Shown: positions 18,048-26,328 of the stretch, piece by piece
How the letters are laid out: each line of letters begins with the position of its first letter
How positions within the stretch are numbered: the stretch's first letter is position 1
From: Lunatimonas salinarum
GTDB taxonomy: Bacteria; Bacteroidota; Bacteroidia; Cytophagales; Cyclobacteriaceae
Reading direction: 5' to 3'
Length of the DNA: 64,000 bases
Assembly (NCBI RefSeq): GCF_017811155.1
Contig: NZ_JACVCV010000002.1
Coordinates: forward strand, 124,001 to 188,000
Translations under genes and position numbers: made by a program
The notes under the pieces: generated by a model
Seen by the model: the letters and a program-made list of their open reading frames with translations, nothing else
The model's database searches: none
What the model was told of the DNA's origin: nothing

Positions 18048-19517
18048 ATGTGTAAATACCTCATTGGATGTTGGCTTCTTGCGATAGCCCTCTCCTGCAA
18101 GCCAGAACCAAAGAATAACGAAATATCGGAGCAACCCACACCTCCCAATCTGGTCTTTGTATTTGCAGATCAATGGAGAGCCGATGCCCTAGGCTGTGCA
18201 GGCAATACAGAAGTGATAACGCCCCATCTTGACAGGCTGGCGACCGAGAGCTTGGTGTTTGAAAATGCAGTGGCGGTAACCCCCGTTTGTGCACCCTGGC
18301 GGGCTTCTTTTCTTACAGGGCAGTACCCGCTTACCAATGGACTTTTTTACAACGACAAGCCACTGCCTACCCAAGCCGTTACCATTGGAAAGGCCTTCAA
18401 GGAAGCTGGATACCAAACCGGGTACATCGGCAAGTGGCACGTCAACGGGCATCAACGTGGAGAAGACCCCTTTAGCGGCAGGAATCAACCAATTCCCAAG
18501 GAGAGACGACAGGGATTTGACTACTGGAAGGTGCGGGAGGTTACCCATGACTATAATAATAGCTATTATTTTGACGAAAACGACGAAAAACACTTTTGGG
18601 ACGGGTACGATGTTTTTCCACAGACTGACAGTGCCATTAGCTATTTCCATAAAAACCAAGACAATCCTTTTTTCTTGGTGTTATCGTACGGACCGCCACA
18701 TGATCCCTACTTTACCGCACCACAGGAATACAAAGACCTATATCGTGATCGTACACTTTCCCTGCGGCCAAATGTACCGGAAATGTACCAAGATAGCGCC
18801 CGTCGGGTGCTGGCCGGATATTATGCCCACTGCACCGCTATTGACAAAGCAGTGGGGGATCTTCTAAAAGGGCTCGAAGATGCGGGAATTGCCGAAAACA
18901 CGATATTTGTTTTCACCTCAGACCATGGCGACATGCTGATGTCCCGGGGCGTATTGAAAAAACAGCGCCCATGGGATGAATCCATCAAGGTGCCCATGCT
19001 CATGCGCTGGCCTTCGAAACTCGGATCAACCCGGAGAGATATCTATGATCCCATCAACACTCCGGACCTAGCTCCTACTCTTTTGGGGCTCTGCGGAATA
19101 GACGTACCGGAAAGCATGGAGGGAGAAGATTTTTCAGCCACCCTTTTCAGCGGGGAGGACTTGGGCAACGAAGCCGCTCTGATCACCCTCCCGGTACCCT
19201 TTCACGAATGGCAGTTTATGAATGGAGGCAGAGAATACCGAGGGGTAAGAACCCGAAAATACACCTATGTCAAAGATTTATTAGGTCCTTGGCTGCTCTA
19301 TGACAACGAGCAGGACCCCTACCAACTGACGAACCTCGTGGAGGTGCCCCAATACGCCCAGGTGAAAGCATACCTGGAGACTGTACTGAATGAAAAGCTG
19401 CTGGCTACTCAGGATGAATTTCTGCCAGCAGATACGTATATGCGGAGAAGGGCCTACCTCTACGACAGAAACGACAGCCTGCGTCCTGCAAACTACTTGG
19501 AGATAAATAGGGATTGA
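18048..19517 (+). CDS. Type I sulfatase, lipoprotein
   Basis: Starting at the ATG at 18048 gives MCKYLIGCWLLAIALSC, a lipoprotein signal with the lipobox cysteine at residue 17; the open frame extends 123 bases further upstream without export features. The sulfatase signature VCAPWRASFLTGQYP carries the C-x-P-x-R core, with cysteine 81 expected to become formylglycine. Metal ligands are suggested by FADQWRADALG near the start and TSDHGDML later. IGKWHVNGHQRG is also typical. The length (489) is normal. The enzyme should remove sulfate esters from a polysaccharide or glycan at the cell surface or periplasm. The substrate is unknown and no maturase gene is in the window. Confidence 0.92.
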   Translation: MCKYLIGCWLLAIALSCKPEPKNNEISEQPTPPNLVFVFADQWRADALGCAGNTEVITPHLDRLATESLVFENAVAVTPVCAPWRASFLTGQYPLTNGLFYNDKPLPTQAVTIGKAFKEAGYQTGYIGKWHVNGHQRGEDPFSGRNQPIPKERRQGFDYWKVREVTHDYNNSYYFDENDEKHFWDGYDVFPQTDSAISYFHKNQDNPFFLVLSYGPPHDPYFTAPQEYKDLYRDRTLSLRPNVPEMYQDSARRVLAGYYAHCTAIDKAVGDLLKGLEDAGIAENTIFVFTSDHGDMLMSRGVLKKQRPWDESIKVPMLMRWPSKLGSTRRDIYDPINTPDLAPTLLGLCGIDVPESMEGEDFSATLFSGEDLGNEAALITLPVPFHEWQFMNGGREYRGVRTRKYTYVKDLLGPWLLYDNEQDPYQLTNLVEVPQYAQVKAYLETVLNEKLLATQDEFLPADTYMRRRAYLYDRNDSLRPANYLEINRD

Positions 19518-19529
19518 TTCATGTAGCAG

Positions 19530-19778
19530 TTAAAGGGCATCTTTTGCGCGGTTTCTTACCCTGTCCTTTACAGTGTTGCATGGAGAAAACTCCATTTCCC
19601 CGTTTTCATATTTTTCAAGCCTGCCCTCCAGTTCCATCTGCTGTTCCGCCCGTAATTCAGAAGTACTTTACTGTTGCTCTTTCAGTTCCTAAAGTTTCTT
19701 AAGGATAGACTTGTCCTGAAGCTCAGTAACCCAGCAGATAAGGTCGATTTTAACAGATTGTACGTCCATACCTATCAT
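19530..19778 (-). pseudogene. Addiction-module antitoxin pseudogene with two in-frame stops
   Basis: An 83-codon frame reads as a Bacteroidetes antitoxin of the addiction-module protein type. It opens MDVQSVKIDLICWVTELQD and closes RLEKYENGEMEF ... VKDRVRNRAKDAL. Two stops interrupt it: TAG at codon 30 (19689-19691) and TAA at codon 37 (19668-19670), with the frame otherwise kept. The downstream toxin gene expected for a RelE/ParE-type pair is missing, because the sulfatase gene ends 12 bases away on the other strand. The family call comes from recalled sequence pattern and should be searched. Confidence 0.65.
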
Positions 19779-19807
19779 TTGGTAACGATTTATTCGTGTA
19801 GTTGATT

Positions 19808-19822
19808 CACTCCAGCGGAGTG
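19808..19822. repeat. Small REP-like hairpin
   Basis: CACTCC-AGC-GGAGTG, a 6-bp stem with a 3-nt loop, in the relic-rich region after the sulfatase. Confidence 0.35.
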
Positions 19823-19892
19823 GAAGCAAATACAATCCAAAAAAGTCCATGTCCTAGACTAATTGGAAAACAAAATCAATATCTCCAAACAT

Positions 19893-19907
19893 AGGGGCGT
19901 TAGCCCT
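19893..19907 (+). repeat. REP-like element, copy 1
   Basis: AGGGGCGTTAGCCCT, an imperfect hairpin sequence (GGGGC/AGCCCT). Its exact inverse copy is at 20238-20252 and a near copy at 19945-19958. Similarity extends about ten bases further (TATATCTTA against GACATCTTA in copy 3). Confidence 0.65.
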
Positions 19908-19944
19908 TATATCTTAGTAGAACGTAGTTATAGTTGGCAAACCG

Positions 19945-19958
19945 AGGGGCGTAGCCCT
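19945..19958 (+). repeat. REP-like element, copy 2
   Basis: AGGGGCGTAGCCCT, one base shorter than copies 1 and 3, followed by GAAATCATA. Confidence 0.6.
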
Positions 19959-20066
19959 GAAATCATAATACTGGGGAAATAGAAAACCAAAACGTGGGCC
20001 CGTTCGTAATGAAGTTCCATTCACCCAAATTAGTCTAATGTAATAAAAAGGCATAATCTGTTAAAA

Positions 20067-20211
20067 ATGGCAAACAAATTTACCCATCTGTACCTCAGAG
20101 TCATTCTTTTCCATCCAGAAAAAGGGGATTTTCCTAGTCGAATCATTCCGTGACGAGTTAGAAAAGGTGACGTGTGGAATACTTGGTTTTTCTGTTGTGG
20201 CCAAATTGTAA
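20067..20211 (+). pseudogene. Frameshifted IS200/RAYT-type transposase N-terminal fragment
   Basis: It opens MANKFTHLYLRV, as IS200-like Y1 transposases do. After a one-base frame change near 20100 it continues SFFSIQKKG and then VESFRDELEKVTCGIL, which fits the next part of the same family (the SFRDELEK..TGI segment). It then stops at TAA 20209. The catalytic HUH motif and tyrosine are absent, so it is dead. Flanking inverted REP-like copies (19893 and 20238) fit a REP-associated tyrosine transposase remnant. Confidence 0.65.
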
Positions 20212-20237
20212 CCGTATGGCAGGGCGGATAAGATGTC

Positions 20238-20252
20238 AGGGCTAACGCCCCT
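20238..20252 (-). repeat. REP-like element, copy 3 (inverted)
   Basis: Exact reverse complement of copy 1, bounding a 360-base segment that contains the transposase fragment. Confidence 0.65.
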
Positions 20253-20608
20253 CATTTTTACAATACCTGGTTTTTTCTACTAAGATTGCAGGGCCCTGCC
20301 TCATATTATAGTTTGGCCCCAACTAACAGGACAAAGGAAACCCCATCTGCGTGTAGTTTGCCCTTCCTTCTTCCCGGCCCTAGCCTAAATCAGTTCCCAA
20401 AACTTATATTAACGGCTTGTCCTACCCTTCTATCCTTTCCAGTCTGCTATTGGAAATGGTCGGAATCACTCTTAATCGACCTCAATTAACCCTTTCAATC
20501 CAGCATGTTCCTTGCGCTCGAAGACATGCAATCCACAGGATTTAAACATTCAGACGATGGAGCGAAGGAAACCTGTGGTCACGATAAATTCAGACTCAAA
20601 GCAACAAC
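20253..20608. other. Gene-free stretch before trpS
   Basis: 356 bases with no supported gene. A 12-bp palindrome (GCAGGGCCCTGC) lies near 20287. Open frames here are short and featureless. Confidence 0.5.
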
Positions 20609-21583
20609 CTAAGCGTATCCTAGCTTCGTCCTCACCCTATTCAGAACCGAGGAGGCAATCTCCCTTGCCTTTGCCTCTCCCTCCTTTAGAATCTGATCCA
20701 GTTCATCTGGGTGGTTCATGTAATGGTCGTACCGCTTTCTTTGTTCCGAAAATGTTGTCAGAATTAACTCGGTCAGCTCCTTCTTGGCATGTCCATAGCC
20801 AAAATTACCACCCAGGTATTTTTGTCGCAGCTCCTCGGTGGCTTCTGGTGTTGCTATCAGGCTGAAAAGCTTGAATACATTGCAAGTATCGGGGTCTTTG
20901 GGTTCTTCTAGGGGGGTACTATCAGTCACGATTCGGTTGACGTTTTTCTTCAGCGCCTTTTCCGGCAGGAAAACATCGATGTAATTGTCGTATGACTTGC
21001 TCATTTTTCGCCCGTCAGTACCCGGGATGATCATAACCTCCTCACTGATTTTTGGTTCTGGCAGGAGCAGCAGTTCCTCTTCCATCCGGTTATTAAAGGC
21101 AGTAGCGATATCTCGGGTTATTTCCAAGTGTTGCAGTTGGTCCTTTCCCACGGGGACTATATGGGCATCGTAGAGCAGGATGTCTGCGGCCATCAAGACC
21201 GGATAGGTAAACAGCCCCGCATTCACGTCCGAAAGCCTATCGGATTTATCCTTAAAGCTGTGGGCGTTGGCCAACATGGGGAAAGGGGTGAAGCAACTTA
21301 GGTACCAAGTAAGCTCGGTAACTTCCGGGATCCGGGATTGCCGATAAAAAACCGTACGATTCACGTCCAGGCCAAAAGCAAGCCAAGCGGCGGCTACCGC
21401 CCTCACATTCTCCTCTCTTGCCACACCGTCTTTCAAGGTGGTAAGGGAATGGAAGTCGGCAATGAATATAAAAGACTCGTTGTCCTCCCGGGAGGCCAAG
21501 GTGACCGCAGGAAGAATCGCACCTAAAATATTACCCAAATGAGGCTTTCCCGAACTTTGAATTCCTGTAAGTACTCTTGCCAT
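20609..21583 (-). CDS. trpS: Tryptophan--tRNA ligase
   Basis: 324-residue class I aminoacyl-tRNA synthetase that charges tRNA-Trp with tryptophan using ATP. The HIGH-type motif is PHLGN (residues 14-18) after GIQSSGK, and the KMSKS loop is at residues 193-197 (DGRKMSKSYDN). Other family segments include MAADILLYDAHIVPVGKDQLQHLE. The start at 21583 (MARVLTGIQSSG) is chosen because the first beta strand begins there; twelve further upstream codons are open but unlike the family. It is a housekeeping gene standing alone and divergent from the DUF1573 gene. Confidence 0.96.
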   Translation of the reverse strand: MARVLTGIQSSGKPHLGNILGAILPAVTLASREDNESFIFIADFHSLTTLKDGVAREENVRAVAAAWLAFGLDVNRTVFYRQSRIPEVTELTWYLSCFTPFPMLANAHSFKDKSDRLSDVNAGLFTYPVLMAADILLYDAHIVPVGKDQLQHLEITRDIATAFNNRMEEELLLLPEPKISEEVMIIPGTDGRKMSKSYDNYIDVFLPEKALKKNVNRIVTDSTPLEEPKDPDTCNVFKLFSLIATPEATEELRQKYLGGNFGYGHAKKELTELILTTFSEQRKRYDHYMNHPDELDQILKEGEAKAREIASSVLNRVRTKLGYA

Positions 21584-21652
21584 TGATAACTTTTTGCCGC
21601 AAATTAAGGAAATAAACACATACTTCGACCCGAAATTAGCGTTATTTGTACC

Positions 21653-22750
21653 ATGATGAAGTACCTTGCTTTGGCGCCAGTAATCCTTTGTTTTTGGACT
21701 GTCAGCTTACCGGCTTACTGTCAAGACATTGCCCACTCCCTTTTGGAATGGGAATCAAAATCGATCAACTTGGGTTCGGTGTTGGAAGAACAGGGGAATG
21801 TGACTGCGCAATATGCCTTTACCAACCGTAGCGGAAGGAGCCTATTCATCGAAGAAATCATGACGGATTGCGGTTGTACCACCGCAGACTATACGCGGGA
21901 CACCTTGGCAAACGAAGAAATGGGCCAGATAACCGTCGTTTTCGATCCGAGAAGCAGGGGAGGAGCATTCTCTAAATCCATCTTGGTGAAGGTGAATGAC
22001 GATCCAAACTTGGACACCTTGGTATTGGAAGGATTTAACGTGCCCTTTCCCGCTGATGCTGCTAAGGCTTATCCCATTGAAAAAGCGGGCTTGGGATTTC
22101 GACTGCCGGTAATTCATATGGGAAATGTCTTTTCCAACGAGCCAAAAGTCAAGCAGATGGATTTTTTCAATTTCAGGGATTACCCCATACAGCTCAGCCA
22201 AATTCAGGAGGCATTGCCCGATCACATACAAGTTAAACTAAGTCCTGCAGTGGTTACCGCCAAATCCCGTGGCATACTGGAGATTGTCTACCATGGGGAG
22301 GCACAGGGAGATTTGGGATTCTTTGAAGATGAGATCCAAATTACCGTACTTTCGGACGAAAAGCAATCGATTGATTTTCGGGTAATTGCAAACGTGTATG
22401 AGTATTTTGCGCCCACTCCCATCACGGAGATTGATCAGGTACCCCGCCTGCAAATACAGGAAATGGAAGTAGACCTGGCGAAAATAAACAGCAATATGCC
22501 CATCTCCAGAATGATCACGCTTCACAACAAGGGGCAACAGGAACTTCTAATACGGAAGGTTACAGCAAACTGCGATTGTGTCAGCATTTCTTTACCCACC
22601 GACCGTCTTTTGCCGGGTGAACAAACCGACATCACGGTAACCTTTGACCCGAAAGACCGAAAAGGACTAGACCATAAGGCGATTACGATCTTTACCAACG
22701 ACCCTATCCAACCGGCTCAGACATTTATCGTGAAAAGTCGCATCAATTGA
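21653..22750 (+). CDS. Exported DUF1573 protein with two domains
   Basis: 365 residues with a signal peptide (MMKYLALAPVILCFW ... PAYC). Two DUF1573 beta-sandwich domains are visible, one near 35-130 with TDCGCTTADY and VVFDPRSRGG, and one near 265-360 with ANCDCVSISLP and VTFDPKDRKG. The paired cysteines in DCGC and NCDC are the family hallmark. These ASPM/SPD-2/Hydin-like sandwiches are usually periplasmic or surface proteins of unknown role. A closely spaced start codon at 21656 is an alternative. It stands alone between trpS and the ABC operon. Confidence 0.88.
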   Translation: MMKYLALAPVILCFWTVSLPAYCQDIAHSLLEWESKSINLGSVLEEQGNVTAQYAFTNRSGRSLFIEEIMTDCGCTTADYTRDTLANEEMGQITVVFDPRSRGGAFSKSILVKVNDDPNLDTLVLEGFNVPFPADAAKAYPIEKAGLGFRLPVIHMGNVFSNEPKVKQMDFFNFRDYPIQLSQIQEALPDHIQVKLSPAVVTAKSRGILEIVYHGEAQGDLGFFEDEIQITVLSDEKQSIDFRVIANVYEYFAPTPITEIDQVPRLQIQEMEVDLAKINSNMPISRMITLHNKGQQELLIRKVTANCDCVSISLPTDRLLPGEQTDITVTFDPKDRKGLDHKAITIFTNDPIQPAQTFIVKSRIN

Positions 22751-22835
22751 TACCCAAAATTTCACCTTAGTAAACATTTTTTTAAAATCAGTCTCTTTGC
22801 GGCAATGTTGAAACAACGGCAAGGCGCTTTCATAC

Positions 22836-22870
22836 GAAAAAAAGATTCGCAGCTTACCTGCTGCGAATCT
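22836..22870 (-). terminator. Terminator of the NEW3-ABC operon, overlapping the last codons
   Basis: An 11-bp perfect stem (AGATTCGCAGC with GCTGCGAATCT) and 6-nt loop, followed on the minus strand by seven Ts. The stem includes the final codons and the stop of the permease gene. Confidence 0.88.
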
Positions 22871-23900
22871 CCCTTCTCATAAACGAATAATATGCCAATC
22901 CGAAACACGCTGCGGTGGCTGCAATCAGGGCGGTCAATTGGGCCCAAACGAGCAGCATACTTTGTCCCAATGGAAGCGGGCTAGGCAATGCCCCTACCAC
23001 CTGTTCGGAGCTCAAAGGGCCTAAACTCCTCACTGAGGGCATCAATAAAGTGGTGGTTGCATCGCTGTAAAGCTGACTGGGCACTACCCGCAACAGGTTG
23101 GTGATAAATTGTTGGTATTGAATAATCTGCTGCGGATGGGCGAAATTGGAGGGCGCAATGGCGTTGGCAATCAGGTTAACGATGATCCCGTAAAAAACCG
23201 TAAAAAACAGCCAAACGGCTATCACTGCCAAGGCGGAGGTCGCCGCCTGCCTAAATTTCACCGAAAATAAGATAGATAGATTCAACCAGAATCCGACATA
23301 GCATATACTCACCAGAATAAACAGAATAATCCTCAAAAACTCCTCGGGCGTAGGCGGGATGCCGATGCGAAGAATTCCCAAGCCAACGAATAGCAATGTC
23401 AGGCTGGACAGCAGTGCCGCTACCACCAAGAGTCCAGCTGCAAACTTGGCGTTGAGCCACTGATCTCGATAAATGGGCTGTGACAACACCCTCGCCATGG
23501 TACCCCGGCTTACTTCTGAGTTTACCGAATCAAACCCCAGCCCAATTCCCAGCAAAGGACCCAAAAAGCTAATAAATACCACAAACGATGGCAAACCGGA
23601 CCCTGATGCAGAAAAGAGCTTTAGGAAGAAAAACGCATCTTCCGGATCGGTGACCTTCACAAAATCGTTGAAATGCAACAACCCGGTGATCAAGGAACCT
23701 AGGCAGGCAAGCACGATCACTCCCATCAGAATGATCAATCTCCAGCTGTGTATATGATCCGAGACTTCTTTGCGCACAATCACCCAGAAAGGAGAGGTGG
23801 GATTTTTGGCTACATCATTCCTTGTTTCAGTTACCCTGCTCCACACAGCCTGCCAACGGGTAGCTTGGAGCGGCAACAATAGCTCATTGAACCATTTCAT
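22854..23900 (-). CDS. ABC-2 type transporter permease
   Basis: Membrane component of an ABC exporter. The chosen start at 23900 (MKWFNELLLPLQ) overlaps the ATPase stop by 17 bases, as in coupled operons. About six membrane segments are visible, including IILMGVIVLACLGSLITGLL, a segment in LPSFVVFISFLGPLLGIGLG, the pair near VVAALLSSLTLLFVGLG and FILVSICYVGFWLNL, and ALIAATAACFGLAYY at the end. The segment GFDSVNSEVSRGTMARVLSQP is typical of NosY-like ABC-2 permeases. Product about 348 residues. The substrate is unknown. Confidence 0.88.
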   Translation of the reverse strand: MKWFNELLLPLQATRWQAVWSRVTETRNDVAKNPTSPFWVIVRKEVSDHIHSWRLIILMGVIVLACLGSLITGLLHFNDFVKVTDPEDAFFFLKLFSASGSGLPSFVVFISFLGPLLGIGLGFDSVNSEVSRGTMARVLSQPIYRDQWLNAKFAAGLLVVAALLSSLTLLFVGLGILRIGIPPTPEEFLRIILFILVSICYVGFWLNLSILFSVKFRQAATSALAVIAVWLFFTVFYGIIVNLIANAIAPSNFAHPQQIIQYQQFITNLLRVVPSQLYSDATTTLLMPSVRSLGPLSSEQVVGALPSPLPLGQSMLLVWAQLTALIAATAACFGLAYYSFMRREIRSR

Positions 23901-24852
23901 ATGCTTTCTTTTCTTCAAAATACCGTTGATAGATTTCATCCAACCCATAGGTCTTTTGGGTGAGTTCGTGCAGCGCAGCTCCGCTGTCAAGAAGCACCCT
24001 TGCAATCTCGGAGGTTTGATCCGACTCGCAGCCTACTTCCAACAAGCCCTCCGCTATCCATGTCACCTCTTTGACCCCATCTAACGCTAACAGATCCGCT
24101 TGCAATTGCGCTTTCGTCACGTGGGCAGGGAATGATACTTTTGCTTGAAGTTGGAAAGGATGCTTCGAAAACAACTGCCCAGACAATTCATCCACCGTGC
24201 CACAGGCTATGAGCTTGCCAGCCACAAACAACCCTACTCGATCACATACCTGCTGTACTTGGTGCAGATGATGAGATGACAATAACACGGTTAGTCCCTG
24301 ACTCTTGGCGAGGTGGGAAATTAAACCTAGCAGTTCTTTGACGCCCTTTGGGTCAATACCCAAGGTAGGTTCATCCAAAATAATTACCTCCGGGTCTTTG
24401 ATCAACACATCTGCCAATCCCAACCGTTGACGCATGCCTCGGGAATAGGTTTTGACACGCTTACCGGCGGCGGCTTCCAGTCCCACGGTACGCAATAATT
24501 TTTTTACCTTTACGGCTGCCTGATCGTCGGGAATCAAGTTTAAGCGGGCGGTAAACATCAGGTTTTCCCGTCCAGACAGCTCATCGTAGAAGCCTACGTC
24601 TTCCGGCAGGTACCCAACCTTCCTCTTTACGTCCACCGGTTGGGTAGTCGAATTATACCCACAAACCGTAACTTGGCCGGAACTGGGATCGGTCAACCCC
24701 AACATCATCAAAATGGTGGTAGATTTACCTGCACCATTTGGACCCAACAAACCGAACACCTCGCCCTGTTGGATTTGCAAATCCAAGCCATCCACCGCCT
24801 TGAACGTACCGTAGGTCTTGCAGAGCTTATTCAGTTCTATCACAGGGCTCAC
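23884..24852 (-). CDS. ABC transporter ATP-binding protein
   Basis: 322-residue cytosolic ATPase of the ABC-2 class. Walker A is GPNGAGKST (37-45), the signature is YSRGMRQRLGLADVL, Walker B is VIILDEPTLGID, and the switch histidine is in LLSSHHLHQV. The C-terminal 90 residues form the extra domain common in NosF/CcmA-like ATPases. It is the middle gene of a three-gene operon: it begins three bases after the stop of the NEW3 protein and overlaps the permease. It should energise the permease encoded next to it. Confidence 0.94.
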   Translation of the reverse strand: MSPVIELNKLCKTYGTFKAVDGLDLQIQQGEVFGLLGPNGAGKSTTILMMLGLTDPSSGQVTVCGYNSTTQPVDVKRKVGYLPEDVGFYDELSGRENLMFTARLNLIPDDQAAVKVKKLLRTVGLEAAAGKRVKTYSRGMRQRLGLADVLIKDPEVIILDEPTLGIDPKGVKELLGLISHLAKSQGLTVLLSSHHLHQVQQVCDRVGLFVAGKLIACGTVDELSGQLFSKHPFQLQAKVSFPAHVTKAQLQADLLALDGVKEVTWIAEGLLEVGCESDQTSEIARVLLDSGAALHELTQKTYGLDEIYQRYFEEKKAYEMVQ

Positions 24853-24855
24853 CCA

Positions 24856-25977
24856 TTACCTCCTTCCGTATTTGTTAAACAGCTGAAAAACACCTCCGAA
24901 TACGCCGAGAATCAACATGACACCCAGCCATCCCCAGATCACGGGGGTCTTGACAGATACCCTAAACGCCGCCTTTTCGGCAACCTCCGGGGTAGTTGCT
25001 TCCAAGGTTGCCATGTAATCCCCGGCAATTGCCTTCTTCGATGCTTGAATAGTGGCAAATACCTGTGCAGATTGGCCTGGCTCCAAGCTCACGATTTCAG
25101 CCGGTTCGTAACTCACGTCCCAATCCACCGGCACCTTCCGGTCCAGCTTGAGTCCATTGATTGTAGAGGATCCGTTGTTTCTTACCACCATCTCCAATCG
25201 CTTGGACTTACCGGCAGTAACACTGGTACTCAGCATGCCAGTGGGTGTCGTAAACTCCAGTTCGTAGGAACCCTTAATAACCGCCTCCAAGTCTAGGTTA
25301 GCAGCTGTGTTGGCCGTGATCGCACGAACGGGCACGTTATAAGTCCCCGCCGCAATCTTTTTGGGAGGAGTCACTTCAATGGAAACATCTTGGGTTTGGT
25401 TAGCTTCGATACTAACGGAACTGACCTGTTTGCCATTTGCCTTGAATACCACGTTCCAGCCTCGGGGTGCGTCCGTGGAAAGGGCATACAACTGAGGCTC
25501 TGAAGTCATATTTTTAAGCTTTGCATTGTAGGAAAAAAGTGCGGAGGAATGCCCTTCTATATTGGGTTGATTCGAGGTAAACTCGGTTTTGAAGGTTCCT
25601 GTTTCCGACACATTCACCGTTATCGGTAATGTGTACAATCCGGTAGCGACCACTTGAAACCGATAACTACCTTTTTCTACTTTATGTGGCACATCTACCT
25701 TTAGCGAAAGGGTCCTTTTCTCGCCGGGCAAAACAGCAACTTTGGTAACCGTCCATCCTCCTGATTTAAGGGAATATTCCCACCCTTCCGGCATTCCGGA
25801 TAATAGAATGGAAACATCCCGAATGCTCCCCGAATTGTTGATCACATCGATGGAATAATCGATGGATTCACCGGGAGGTACGGCAATTTCAGGGTAAGGC
25901 GTATACAAAGCCACGGTATTTGCAAATGCCAAGTGGCCACCGAGAAGCAAAATCCACAAGCTGTGGACCCATTTCAT
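24856..25977 (-). CDS. NEW3-domain membrane-anchored exported protein
   Basis: 373 residues from the ATG at 25977 (MKWVHSLWILLLGG). After the signal peptide come about three NEW3-type immunoglobulin-like repeats (near 25-120, 125-235 and 240-340), each with a proline/glycine-rich strand such as VPPGESIDYSIDVINNSG, VSIEVTPPKKIAAGTYNVPV and VSLEPGQSAQVFATIQA. A C-terminal membrane helix (about 347-365) and a short basic tail anchor it, leaving the repeats outside. Genes of this kind are often seen beside ABC-2 exporters. It may bind or guide the exported substrate, which is inference from the operon. Confidence 0.85.
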   Translation of the reverse strand: MKWVHSLWILLLGGHLAFANTVALYTPYPEIAVPPGESIDYSIDVINNSGSIRDVSILLSGMPEGWEYSLKSGGWTVTKVAVLPGEKRTLSLKVDVPHKVEKGSYRFQVVATGLYTLPITVNVSETGTFKTEFTSNQPNIEGHSSALFSYNAKLKNMTSEPQLYALSTDAPRGWNVVFKANGKQVSSVSIEANQTQDVSIEVTPPKKIAAGTYNVPVRAITANTAANLDLEAVIKGSYELEFTTPTGMLSTSVTAGKSKRLEMVVRNNGSSTINGLKLDRKVPVDWDVSYEPAEIVSLEPGQSAQVFATIQASKKAIAGDYMATLEATTPEVAEKAAFRVSVKTPVIWGWLGVMLILGVFGGVFQLFNKYGRR

Positions 25978-26050
25978 ACATAGTGAATTTTTCGTACAGG
26001 TTGACAATAAAAAACGTTTCATAATCTTTTAAAGGCTTTAGTACAATGGA

Positions 26051-26082
26051 CAAATTTAAAAACAGCGAAAAAATCACTCAAG
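26051..26082 (-). promoter_or_regulatory. Candidate promoter of the NEW3-ABC operon
   Basis: On the minus strand CTTG, then 20 bases, then TAAATTTG: a full -7 match with a plausible -33. The leader would be about 70 bases. Confidence 0.45.
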
Positions 26083-26328
26083 AGTCCCTATGTTAAAAAT
26101 TGTTAAGGAATATTATTCTTTAAAAGGTAGCCAAACTGCCGACTATCCAGACAAAATAGAAATAAGAAAAATATAATTTCAAACTTATCACAAAAACCGT
26201 ACTTGTTGAGTTTTTGCAAAAAACGGATTGATTTCCAGAAATTTCCTCGAATGGAAATCGGCTCGGGATTGTTTCATAGAATCAACTAATGCGCCCCTGA
26301 TATTCCCGCTTGCGCACCAATCCGAAGA
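26083..26328. other. Gene-free stretch between the AsmA gene and the ABC operon
   Basis: No gene is supported. GATTTCCA at 26230-26237 and TGGAAATC at 26252-26259 form a weak hairpin without a T-run just after the AsmA stop codon. A second TAAGTTTG box lies near 26175 on the minus strand. Confidence 0.45.

Noticed and set aside
20061-20255. 64-codon minus-strand frame in the relic region
   Set aside because: It is the antisense of the transposase fragment and one REP-like copy; the plus-strand reading matches a known family better.
24640-25296. 218-codon plus-strand frame across the ABC ATPase and NEW3 genes
   Set aside because: Spans two clear minus-strand genes and encodes no recognisable domain.
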